NCBI RefSeq assembly: GCF_034140825.1
Contig: NC_089037.1
Coordinates: 10,986,001 to 11,050,000, forward strand
Direction of reading: 5' to 3'
DNA: 64,000 nt
Source: Oryza sativa Japonica Group
Lineage: Eukaryota > Streptophyta > Magnoliopsida > Poales > Poaceae
Below are positions 9,981 through 19,985 of the stretch, in pieces. A program made the translations under genes and the position numbers. The notes beneath the pieces were generated by a model that did no database searches, was not told where the DNA came from, and saw nothing but the letters and a program-made list of their open reading frames with translations. Position 1 is the first letter of the stretch. Every line of letters starts with the position of its first letter.

Positions 9981-11210
9981 ATGTGCGGTGGATGCTGCCG
10001 CCGCCGCGGCGGGGCCGGCGCCGGCGGCGGGGGTCGCGGGACCGCGTCGCTGGCCGTCGCGGCGCTGGCGGCGGCCGCGGTGGTCGCGTTCCTGGAGGGG
10101 ACGGCGAGGGGCGTGTCCTACGTGGGCGACGGGTGGTTCCACGACGGCGTCAGGTGGGACGCCGAGGGCGGGCGGTTCCTGGTCACCACCATGACCGATG
10201 GCCGCGTCGTGGAGGTGCCCGGCGGCGGCGGCGCGGGTGCGGGGGAGGGGAAGGTGGAGGCGCGGGTGGTCGTGGCGGACCCCGGGGCGGCCGGGAGGTC
10301 GGCGACGGGGCTCACCTTGGACGCGCCGAGACGGCGCCTGCTCGTGGTGTACACCGACTTGGCGCCGTGGTTCGGGTACGCCGCCGTGGCCGCCTACGAG
10401 CTCGGCTCCTGGCGCCGCCTTTTCCTCGTCCGCCTCGACCGGCCAGGTGCGTCCGTGAGTCCGCGCCATCTATGGCCGCCATGGATTTGTAGCTTCTAGG
10501 CGTCCATTTCGAGCATTGTTCACTGGAAAGGGAGCCACCAATCTATTGTTTATTTACTCTCTTCTGAGCAAATTACAACGATTATTATATTTTCCTAGTT
10601 TGTAGTAAATTCAATTTGAAATTCAAGAAATTTCGAGAATATGAATGGATTTTTATATAATTTTGTAGGTGATTCAACGCTCGCCGACGACGTGGCCGTC
10701 GACGAGGAAGGCAACGCGTACGTGACGGACGCCAAGGGCAACAAGATCTGGAAGGTGAGCCCGGACGGCGAGCCGCTGTCCGTCATCAAGAACGCCACCT
10801 TCTTCCAGAGGCCAGGGTGGATCAACAACTTCGTCGGCCTGAACGGCATCGTCTACCACCCCAACGGCTACCTCCTCGTCATCCACACCTCCGGCGGCGA
10901 CCTCTTCAAGGTCTGCCCGAAGACGGGGAGCGTGCACGTCGTCAAGGTGAAGGGCTCGCTGAAGACCGGCGACGGGCTGGCGCTGCTGTCCCCGACGAGG
11001 CTGGTCGCCGCCGGCCTGGTGAGCCGGCTGGTCGAGAGCGACGACGACTGGGAGACCGCCGTCGTCACCGGCCGGTACGTCGGCCCGGCTCACCGGATCG
11101 GCTCGTCGGCGACGGTGAAGGATGGCGACGTGTACATCAACCACATCATCGGGTTCGGGCTCGGCAAGAAGACGCATGTCATCTCCAAGGCGGCGTTCGC
11201 GCCTTTGTAG
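9981..11210 (+). CDS. SMP-30/gluconolactonase-like beta-propeller protein
   Basis: Exons 9981-10446 and 10669-11210, joined G|GT in phase 1, encode 335 residues. The N-tail is Cys/Gly/Arg-rich, followed by one hydrophobic segment (about residues 20-42), suggesting a signal anchor with the rest lumenal or extracellular. The propeller body shows VDEEGNAYVTDAKGNKIWKV, FVGLNGIVYHPNGYLLVIHT and GDLFKV, as in plant proteins annotated SMP-30/gluconolactonase/LRE-like or calcium-dependent phosphotriesterase-like. The substrate is unknown. The ATG at 9981 was chosen because the upstream paralogue starts at the same place; the frame is also open upstream to 9819. The first exon is far more GC-rich than the intron. 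Identity of family is good, function only inferred. Confidence 0.85.
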
Positions 11211-11592
11211 GCGCTGGCGGACTGATTGTTGACGCCTGAGGATTATGCTTCAAGGTTCTTTGATCTCGTGTTACTTCGGTGACAGATTGATTGTTTTATG
11301 CCTGAGGATTATGCATCTATGCATATGCTCGTCCAACGTCCTTTTTTGCAATCCATTGCCAGTTTGTTTAGAAATTAGAACAATCTCTGCTTGCAATTGC
11401 ACGTGTTATTTTTGTGCAAATACCAGATTAATATGCGAAGAGTGCACACTTGATTGTCAATAGAAGTATGACTATGAACTAGTCCTACTATTTCAGTTTC
11501 AATTGTAGGAGAGTAAATTTCGCAAGAATGCAATTATTTTGTCAACAGGTATTTTGATTGGTGACTTGTATAACAGTCCAAGTTGATTCCAT
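11211..11592. other. 3' flank of the SMP-30-like gene
   Basis: AT-rich DNA holding the presumed 3' UTR. The phrase TGCCTGAGGATTATGC occurs twice (around 11234 and 11298), a short local repeat. No further gene is seen before the armadillo-type sequence begins. Confidence 0.5.
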
Positions 11593-14500
11593 TTGCCAGT
11601 GTTTCATATCTACCCTATAGTTGAACAAATGGTTTTACTCATTCATCATTCATCATGTGACATATTCAAAGCTAAAGAAGATTCAGCAACCATCCTTGGC
11701 AATTTGTGCAACCACAGTGAAGACATACGGGCATGTGTTGAAAGTGCTGATGCTGTGCCCGCTTTACTATGGCTTCTGAAAAATGAAAGTGACAACGGAA
11801 AGGAGATAGCATCTAAAACACTGAATCATCTCATTCACAAATCAGATACAGGAACTATTAGTCAGTTGTCTGCTCTTTTAACTAGTGAACAACCTGAATC
11901 AAAAGTTCATGTCCTGATGCTTTGAAAAGCTTGCTTTCTGTGGCACCCCTTAATGATATTCTGCATGAAGGAAGTGCTGCAAATGATGCAGTTGAGACTA
12001 TGATCAAAATTCTCAACTCACCTAAAGAAGAAACTCAGGCTAAATCAGCATCTGCTCTTGCTGGACTGTTTCATTGTCGCAGGGACTTGCGAGAAACTCA
12101 TATTGCAGTGAAGACACTTTGGTCAGTCATGAAGCTGATTGATGGGCAGACAGATAAAATACTAATGGCGGCCTCATCTTGCCTTGCTGCCATTTTTCTG
12201 TCAATCAAGCAAAATAAGGATGTTGCTGCAATTGGGCGGGATGCATTAGCTCCACTTGTCTCACTTGCAAATTCTACAGTTCTAGAAGTAGCAGAACAAG
12301 CGACCTTTGGCAAACCTTTTTCTTGATCATGAATTATCTCTGCAAGTATCTTTTGAAGAAATTATCTTCCCCATAGCACATGTGCTTAGAGAGGGATCTA
12401 TTGATGGAAGAACTCATGCAGCAGCAGCAATAGCTCGCCTTTTACAGTGCCGGCCAATTAACCAACCTCTTTCAGATACTATTAACCGGTCAGGTGCTGT
12501 CCTTGCTCTAGCTGGGCTTTTGGAAGCTGCGAATGGTGAAGCTGCCGCAACATCAGAAGTTGTTGATGCGCTGGTGCTATTATCAAAACTACCAAAGGTG
12601 TCAAGTGGGCATACCAAAGCTCCATGGACAGTTCTTGCAGAAAATCCCCACACCATACTTCCTCTTGTGTCATGTGTAGCGGATGCAGCACCTTCATTGC
12701 AAGACAAGGCCATAGAAGTTTTATCGAGGCTCTGTTCTGATCAACATGATATTGTGGGTGGTTTGGTTTCAGAAATCCCAGGCTGCATATCATCAGTTGC
12801 ACGGCGAGTCATTGGGTCCAACATGCTTAAAGTTAAAGTTGGTGGATGTTCTCTTCTTGTTTGTGCAGCGAAAGAGCATTGTCAGAAGCAGATAGAGATT
12901 CTCAGTGACTCAAGCTTATACATTCAACTAATCCATTCTCTAGTCAGTATGATTCATATGACAAACTTGCCTTCTGAAAATGGGAGTGGTGAAAACATAT
13001 CAGACATTAAAATTTCTAGACACTCCAAAGAAAATAACAACAGCGATGAAACTGTGTGCCGCACTGCTGTAATCTCAGGTAACATGATTCCGCTATGGCT
13101 GCTTGCTGTTTTTGCACGCCATGACAGCAAAACAAGGGCTGAAATTCTAGAAGCTGGAGCAGTCGAAATGCTTATGGAGAAGATTTCTCAAAATGCATTC
13201 CTATATGTGGTACGTGAATGCTAGTATCTCTTGTGCACTTTAGTATTTTAACATCATGCTAGTTCTAAAATAAACGTAGGCAGCGTAGTTCCGTTAATTA
13301 TTCTTTTGGTTTATCTGATTTCTCTTTTGTAATGAGAATTGGAACCAGGGTTTTCATTGTTTTAAGGAAAAGAAAACTTTATGTCAATTTGGTAGTTATG
13401 CATAAAGTCTAGGCAACAGTCGCATATAGAAAGCAGTGGGGAGCTAGATTGAACAGGTTGTTGGAGAACCCAGCTAAGAGACCAGGTTAAAGTTTATTGC
13501 TAGAGTGAATAATTTAACTCCTCAAAGGATTCCATCCCTTTGCCACCATCAGAGCCCTATAACAAATTTATACTTTTCCATTGAATAGTCGTTTGTTAAT
13601 GCGTATTGTTGAATTCTTGGGGTTGATGTGAATAGATTGAAGTCTCAAGGATTAATATAGTCCTTGTGCACAATCATCACCTGTGCATTTACACAGTAAG
13701 TGTGTTCAATCATCCTTCTTTTGTATCTATTCTCGATCCATTTATCTCTAGTTCTATCTGTTACTTTGGTATTGAAGCTTTTTGCTTCTAGTCAGCAGAG
13801 AGCTAGAGACCCATCGTCTATCTTGCACTAGCAACCCTGCTGTAGTTGCTACACATTCTTTGATGCCACAAGTAGGGTATCTGGAACAAAACATTTGTCC
13901 CAGTGTTGGGGTTGGTTTCCTGAACACAAACTCAAATATTCAATAACAATATTCTTATAATCACATCAAGTTTAAATTGCAACAAATAACAACATATAGG
14001 AAACAGGAATGCTGTGCATTCCTGTTGTTCTAGTTCAGTATTCAGAATATTGGACTTTGTGTGATTCCGTAAATTCTTCATTCTCATGTGATAATATCTA
14101 ATTTTGACTGTAGATATCTACTCAGATATTTTTTTTAACTTTGTTGCTTTTTACATACTATTTATATATCTTGCCAAATTCTTTTGATAGCTGCGATTGC
14201 TTAAATGTATGATCATATTTTCAGCGTGAAGAAGATAGCACTGCATGGGTCTGTGCCTTACTTCTTGCTTTGCTATTTCAAGAAAGGGAGATAAATCGAT
14301 CTAATGCAGCATTGCACTCAATTCCTGTGCTCTCAAACTTGTTCAGGTCAGATGAACAAGCATACAGATACAGGTACTTTGCTGCACAAGCTTTGGCAAG
14401 TCTGGTTTGCAACGGTAGCAGAGGAACTCTTCTTGCTGTTGCTAATTCTGGGGCGGCCACTGGACTTATTTCTTTGCTTGGATGTGCTGAGGTTGATATA

Positions 14501-14640
14501 GCTGATCTTTTGGAATTATCAGAGGAGTTCATGTTGGTTCCTAATCCTGATCAAATTACACTGGAGAGACTTTTTAGAGTTGATGATATCAGGGTTGGCG
14601 CAACTTCCAGAAAATCTATTCCTCATATTCAGTGATAGCA
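11593..14640 (+). pseudogene. Truncated, frame-shifted copy of a CSI1-type armadillo-repeat gene
   Basis: Forward translation gives consecutive armadillo repeats closely resembling CELLULOSE SYNTHASE INTERACTIVE 1, for example [39 protein letters not shown] and [21 protein letters not shown] proteins link cellulose synthase complexes to cortical microtubules and normally exceed 2,000 residues with a C-terminal C2 domain. Here only about 830 residues' worth remain. The start is missing. The frame slips by a missing base near 11915, and again near 12305 where one or two codons' worth of bases are lost. An intron (about 13210-14224) is retained. A two-residue duplication (YRYRY) sits near 14370. 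The frame then leaves the family at 14625 and stops, so no C2 domain remains. It is a decayed partial duplicate, though transcription cannot be excluded. Confidence 0.8.
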
Positions 14641-14984
14641 TGTTTATCTTTGTCTCTTGCTGATTAGGGTTGCATTATTTTAATTAACATATGTCCTGTA
14701 CATAAGAGATACTAGTATGTATCTAAAAAAAGGAGATATGTAATAATACTGGATGGTATGTTTATCTTTGCCTCTTGCTGATAAGGGTTGCATTGTTTTG
14801 ATTAACAACATATTTCCTATATAGAAGAGATATATAATAATGCTGAAACTCATTAGCTCTTTATATTAAAAGGATATATTTCTTAGAAGAGTGAAGAGAG
14901 CTTGTCTAAGCATGGAAGCAGGGTTAAGGCCAAAAATGGCATTGGAAGAGAGCTTGTCTATGCATGGAACCAGGGTTGAGGCCG
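14640..14984. repeat. Two neighbouring local tandem duplications
   Basis: A segment beginning ATGTTTATCTTTG occurs at 14640 and 14759, each copy continuing for about 75 bp through GGGTTGCATT and GATTAAC/AATTAAC. A second duplication starts GAAGAGAGCTTGTCTA at 14893 and again at 14945, each about 40 bp. Both lie just beyond the truncated end of the armadillo copy. Confidence 0.75.
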
Positions 14985-16345
14985 TGATGTAGCATGTAGG
15001 CTGACAACCTTGACATGTTAAATGAAGGTTGTGCCAAAGTGGCGGATGCTACGACGAAGCAAACTATATTAAAATTAATAAAGTTGTAGCAGTAGAAAGA
15101 TAATCTGAGGTAATACTGTATTTGTTTTTTTTTTACACATGATAACTCAACTATAATCAAAGGATGTGGCTGGCTATTTATTCTTCAGATGGCTTCGATT
15201 GAACTTTTGGCTCTGGGAAGGATGTATGCCGTTGGAAAGCAGAAACATACATCAGGAATGGCTTGCAGCTTGCTGACAAATACTTAGCTTGAATGCTTGA
15301 ATCAGTGATAACCAAAAGAGTATTATAGTCACGGCAGTATTTGATAATGCAAATCAAATAATGAAAAGACAATATATGTTTCAGTAAAGGATATTGATTT
15401 AAGACATGCAAAAGAAGTAATGAGAAGAAGAGTTGTATATTTTGTTGTAAATACATCCTCTTATAAATATTTGATGTTTACTCTCCGGCAAGGTTTACGA
15501 AAAAATCAAACTTGTTAGACTGGCTTGATAACAAAAATGTTTGGTTTTGATTTTTTGGCAAGTTTAAAAATTCAAACTGACTTTAAATTTTTGACAAAAT
15601 TCAACCATATTTTACCCGAAGTCAATGGTTTTTGCAGTAATCGGTTGGGTCGTTCATGGTGCATACTTACCAGAAAAAGATTCATACTTATCTATCTTGA
15701 TTTCTTGAGGAATAACTCAACCATTCTTTTTGGTATGGATATGCATTGTCCTCGTATAGTGTATATTGAATTGATTAGATATAATTTTAAGTTATATTAT
15801 CTTGAATAAATAATTTTAAGTTATATTATAATAATTTTTTATATATGACCTTGGACTAAAAGCTTAAATGGACAGATTCTAGGAACATTATTTTCATTGC
15901 AGTCGAATTTTAATAACTTATTAAGAAAAATGTTATGACACCTCCGTTAGTACGGTATATTACTAGTAATTTAGGTGATGCTTCTGGAGACCGAAGCGTG
16001 CCGTGTGTCCGGTGCTACATCCATGATACGCTTCAATGATTCCATCAGAAAGTTCAGAATCATAAACCAAATATATTTCCGATTTCCGAAGGCACTTTCA
16101 GTTAGCTGTTCATTTGTGGTCCTTATTAGTGGGTGCAATCGTACTTGATACAAACAATTTACAATTGCTAACTTCTAGTACAGTCATCCTCTTTTTTATT
16201 ATATAAAACAAAAGGAAAGAACAATGGTCAAGGCAAGTCAAGGGCTCAGAACGGAAGCAAGTGCGGTTTCCGTTGCACTGACGCCACTCACTCCACAACA
16301 CAACACCGGAAAGTGCGTCCCGTGCTGCCGTTTCCGTTGCAGTTA
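14985..16345. other. Intergenic DNA, no gene recognised
   Basis: AT-rich sequence without a recognisable gene. Frames of 60-94 codons exist on both strands but show no familiar protein. Some of it may be old transposon DNA that I cannot classify. Confidence 0.45.
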
Positions 16346-16799
16346 GAGCAGCTACAATAATAGGCTATTAGAGCAAGTTTAATAGTAGCCCACTACTAGC
16401 TCCAATTCATCTATAGTCAATCTAATAGTCAATTCATACAATAGTTGCTTACTATACTATTAATATATGTTCCACCTGTCATATACACATTGTATCTTAG
16501 AGTTCGCGCTGCAACTGGCTACAGATTTGTAGCCCGCTGCTCTTCTCTCTCATCCTTTATCTCATTAAAATATGTTTACAGCTGGCTAATAGCTGCTATT
16601 GTACCTGCTCTAAGCCAGCTATAAACATATTTTAAAAAGATAAAACAAAAGAGATAAGAGCAACATGCTACAGATCTATAGTCAGGTGAAACCAGATATT
16701 AATACTAGTATAATAAACAACTATTGTATAAATTAGCTATTACATTAGTTATAGATGATTTGGAGATAATAATTGACTATACTAGTATTAAACTTGTTA
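16346..16799. mobile_element. Outer MITE interrupted by a second copy of its own family
   Basis: The left end GAGCAGCTACAATAATAGG and the right end, reversed, TAACAAGTTTAATACTAG are the two ends of an abundant rice MITE whose consensus ends are GAGCAGGTACAATAG and GAGCAAGTTTAATAG. The body continues after the insertion with GCCAGCTATAAACATATTTT. A reverse-orientation copy sits inside, near the left end. This block is the region immediately upstream of the TBL gene. Confidence 0.75.
16371..16610. mobile_element. Inner MITE, same family, opposite orientation
   Basis: It begins GAGCAAGTTTAATAGTAG and ends ATTGTACCTGCTC, flanked by TTA on the left and TAA on the right. Its interior matches the outer element in reverse complement. 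Length is 240 bp with no coding capacity. Confidence 0.75.
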
Positions 16800-16937
16800 T
16801 TAACGCCAGCTTCGTATTCTCTCCTGCCTCGCCACGCCTCGCTGCCGCCTTAATTACCTCACCTACGCGGCTCGCTCGGCGTCATCGCCGCCGCCGTCCG
16901 CCGCGGCGCCGCTACGGTAGCCGTAGGCCGCGCAGGA

Positions 16938-19250
16938 ATGGACAGGCAGAGGAGCAGTGGCTCGTCGTCCACCTCGCACTACGGCGTCGTGAGCCCCAAG
17001 GGCCTCATCCTCCTCTCCTTCGCCTCCTCCTCCCTCCTCTTCTCCTTCCTCTTCTCCCTCTTCGCCCTCCGCTTCGGCCGCCCGCTCCACCTCCCCTTCG
17101 TCGCCTCCTCCTCCCTCGCCGGGAACGCCTCCGCCATTGCGCGGGGCCCGGTTCTTGCTGCAGGTGGTGGGGGCCGCTCCACGAGCGGCGCGGCGGTGGA
17201 TGTTCTTCCGGGCAGGGGCAGGAGCGGGAGCTTGGGGGAAGCAGCCCGCCGCTCGGATGCCGGAGGTTTTCCGTCCGCGGGAGGCGTGGGTTCCGCAATG
17301 GAGGTGAAAGAGGCGGCACTGGGAAGCGAAAACGGCGGAGCTCCTGCCAATGGTGATTCCGGTTCGGCCATGGGGGCGGAAGGAGCTCCTGCTGGAGGTG
17401 GGGATGGCAACTCCGCAGAAGGCGAGAATACCACCAAAGAAGTTGCCGATTCGGCGATGGAGACGAACCTACTTGTTAGCAATGCATCCGCTTCGCAAGA
17501 AGCAGCCGCTCCAGCAGAGGAACCGAAGAAACCCAAGTCTGTGCAAGATGTCGATTCCTCCATGGGAGATTCAGACCTCGGGTCGAACGGTGAATTCTTG
17601 CAGGGAGAAAGTGGAAATTCCTCTGCAGGAGCACATACTTCTCAACGAGTGGATCAAGGGGAACATTCAGCTCATTCGACAGTGAGGAACAGCTCTGGAG
17701 CAGCTCCACTCAGTTCAAGCAAGCAAAAGACTGACCTGGTTCAGGAAACGGTGGATAGCAAGGTGGATGCGGCGAGAAGCGATGCGGCACTATGCAATGT
17801 CTATGATGGAAGGTGGGTGTTCGATGAGAGCTATCCACTTTACACGAGTGATTCTTGCCCGTTCATAGATGAAGGATTCAGCTGCGAAGCAAATGGAAGA
17901 ATGGATGGAAGCTACAGGAAGTGGAGGTGGCAGCCAACTCATTGCAGTATACCGAGGTGCTGCGTTACGGTGCATTCGTGCAGTTTATCGATTGCTTAGG
18001 TTATTGAGCTCAACATTTGCTGACTTTGGAATGCAATGAAATTTTAGGTTTGATGCTAGGAAAATGCTTGAGATGTTGCGAGGAAAACGGCTAGTGTTTG
18101 TCGGAGACTCCATTAACAGAAATCAGTGGGAATCCATGATGTGCTTGCTGAGAGGGGCAGTCTCAGATCCTGCAAGGATTCATGAAGCTCGAGGCCGCAG
18201 GATTACTAAGGAGAGAGGAGATTACAACTTCAAGTTTTTGGTTTGTATGATCTAATTTCTACTGTTGGAATATGTTCGGTGTTTGAATTCGGTACACAAT
18301 ATTTATCTCGGTAAGGTTGCCGCAGGATTACAATTGCAGTGTGGAGTACCATGTGACGCATTTCTTGGTGCATGAAGGCAAAGCAAGAATTGGCTCAAAG
18401 CGCACGAGGACACTATGGATCGATACTGTTGATCGCACCTCGTCAAAATGGAGAGGTGCTGATGTTCTTGTGTTCAACACTGCTCATTGGTGGTCGCATC
18501 ACAAAACAAAAGCTGGGTGAGTGTTTATAAATAGGGGCAATAATGAATCATTCACCCCTTACCGTGGTACAACCAAATTGATCGGTAAATGCAGCTATTG
18601 ACATTTTTTTTAGGCCATGTTATTATATAGATGTAGCAGCTTAATGATAGCCTCTTACAGCTGCATTTCATTTTCAGAGTGAACTACTATCAAGAAGGTG
18701 ATCATGTATATCCCCATCTCGATGCTTCCACAGCTTACCTTAAAGCACTAACCACATGGGCATCATGGGTCGACCATTACATCAATCCAAGGAAAACTCG
18801 AGTGTTCTTCCGAAGCTCATCCCCGTCGCATTTCAGGTTTGCTTCCTCATCTGTTCAATTGTAGCACTAGAAACTTGATGCGGTAACATAGCAACTTATT
18901 GTCTTATCCATGAGTTCAGCGGCGGGGAGTGGAATTCAGGGGGACACTGCAGAGAGAGCACACTGCCTCTCAGTGACACTCGTGTAAGGCCGGTGCCTGA
19001 GATAAACATGATCTTGGAGCAAGTAGCACAGCAAATGAAGACTTCTGTGACAATTCTGAACATTACCAATCTATCTGGGCTCAGGATAGATGGGCATCCA
19101 TCTGTGTATGGGAGGAAGGCAGTGGTAGGTTTGACAGCATCGAGCGTTCAGGATTGCAGCCACTGGTGCCTTCCTGGAGTGCCAGATACATGGAATGAGC
19201 TGCTGTTCTACCATCTGGTATCCTCACAACAAAAGGGTGTAACAAGCTAG
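16938..19250 (+). CDS. TRICHOME BIREFRINGENCE-LIKE (TBL/PMR5) O-acetyltransferase
   Basis: Five exons (16938-17956, 18048-18240, 18326-18516, 18678-18836, 18920-19250) encode 630 residues. A membrane anchor at about residues 22-46 predicts a Golgi type II protein. A low-complexity Ala/Gly/Ser/Glu linker of about 220 residues follows. The PMR5N-type Cys-rich domain then begins at [17 protein letters not shown]. The GDS-type motif GDSINRNQ lies near residue 359 and the DxxH-type DCSHWCLPG near residue 599; together these form the catalytic set of TBL polysaccharide O-acetyltransferases (xylan, mannan or pectin). Which polymer is acetylated cannot be read from sequence. The last codons and the stop lie in a 55-bp tandem duplication, so the C-terminus after FYHL is unusual. 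Confidence 0.92.
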
Positions 19251-19303
19251 ATACATGGAATGAGCTGCTGTTCTACCATCTGGTATCCTCACAACAAAAG
19301 GGT
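19184..19303 (+). repeat. 55-bp tandem duplication across the TBL stop codon
   Basis: Two identical 55-bp units (19184-19238 and 19249-19303) are separated by GTAACAAGCT. The stop codon TAG forms at the junction with the second unit. The second copy is therefore untranslated but would encode the same C-terminal residues. The identity of the copies implies a recent event. Confidence 0.9.
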
Positions 19304-19578
19304 CTATATACAATTTTGAGAACAGGGTCGTTTCGACATTCCAATCTGTAATTATGTAATTTGATTCATTGATTGTGAAAAGAGCGAGCAATCATGGTCC
19401 TACTCAAGTGCATCTCTTCTCCAGCAGATGCATTCGTTTCACACCACTAGCTTTCACCAGCAAGAGCATGCAATTTTTCAAGGTCTGAACTGATCAGATA
19501 AACTACAAGAATACAATAATAGCTGGAAAATAAAATACACCCATTCAGAATATAAAGATTCATATGCCTAATATTGTA
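19304..19578. other. 3' flank of TBL
   Basis: AT-rich DNA between the two convergent genes (TBL, plus; E(z), minus), holding the presumed TBL 3' UTR and leading into a Stowaway element. Confidence 0.5.
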
Positions 19579-19734
19579 CTCCCTCTGTTCCATATTATAA
19601 GGGATTTTGGGTGGATCCATATTATAAGGGATTTTGGGTGGATGTGACATATCCCATATTATAAGGGATTTTGGGTAGATGTGACATATTCTAGTAGTTA
19701 CCCAAAATTCCTTATAATATGGAGACGGAGGGAG
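19579..19734. mobile_element. Stowaway-like MITE with internal triplication
   Basis: TA target duplications flank an element whose ends are CTCCCTCTGTTCC and its inverse GGAGACGGAGGGAG, the classic Stowaway/mariner end. The sequence ATATTATAAGGGATTTTGGGT occurs three times in direct order near the left end, where an intact element has it once. The right arm carries the inverted copy. It lies in the shared 3' region of two convergent genes. Confidence 0.85.
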
Positions 19735-19985
19735 TAGAATCAATGTCAGAGTACAGGCAAAACTATACATAGCATAAATTCCAAACTTTGTACAAATAAA
19801 CTTACAGTGCCTTATTTTTCTTTTATTCGCATACTCGATATCTCAGTTTATTTACCAAGGAACTAAGGAATATAGAATATGCTTATTATGCCAACGATTG
19901 GCCGTATAATGGACTAGGATTGAACTATGTGTTTCAATGACGGTATAATTTACAGTTGATATTATCATCTGGAGCTGCTGTTGGA

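Noticed and set aside
15500-16160. Suspected retroelement remnant in AT-rich DNA
   Set aside because: No terminal repeats, primer-binding site or recognisable protein domain could be seen, so no family is claimed.
16724-17356. Long forward frame overlapping the TBL first exon
   Set aside because: It is a shadow in another frame of the GC-rich TBL exon; the TBL frame gives the conserved protein with consistent splice phases.
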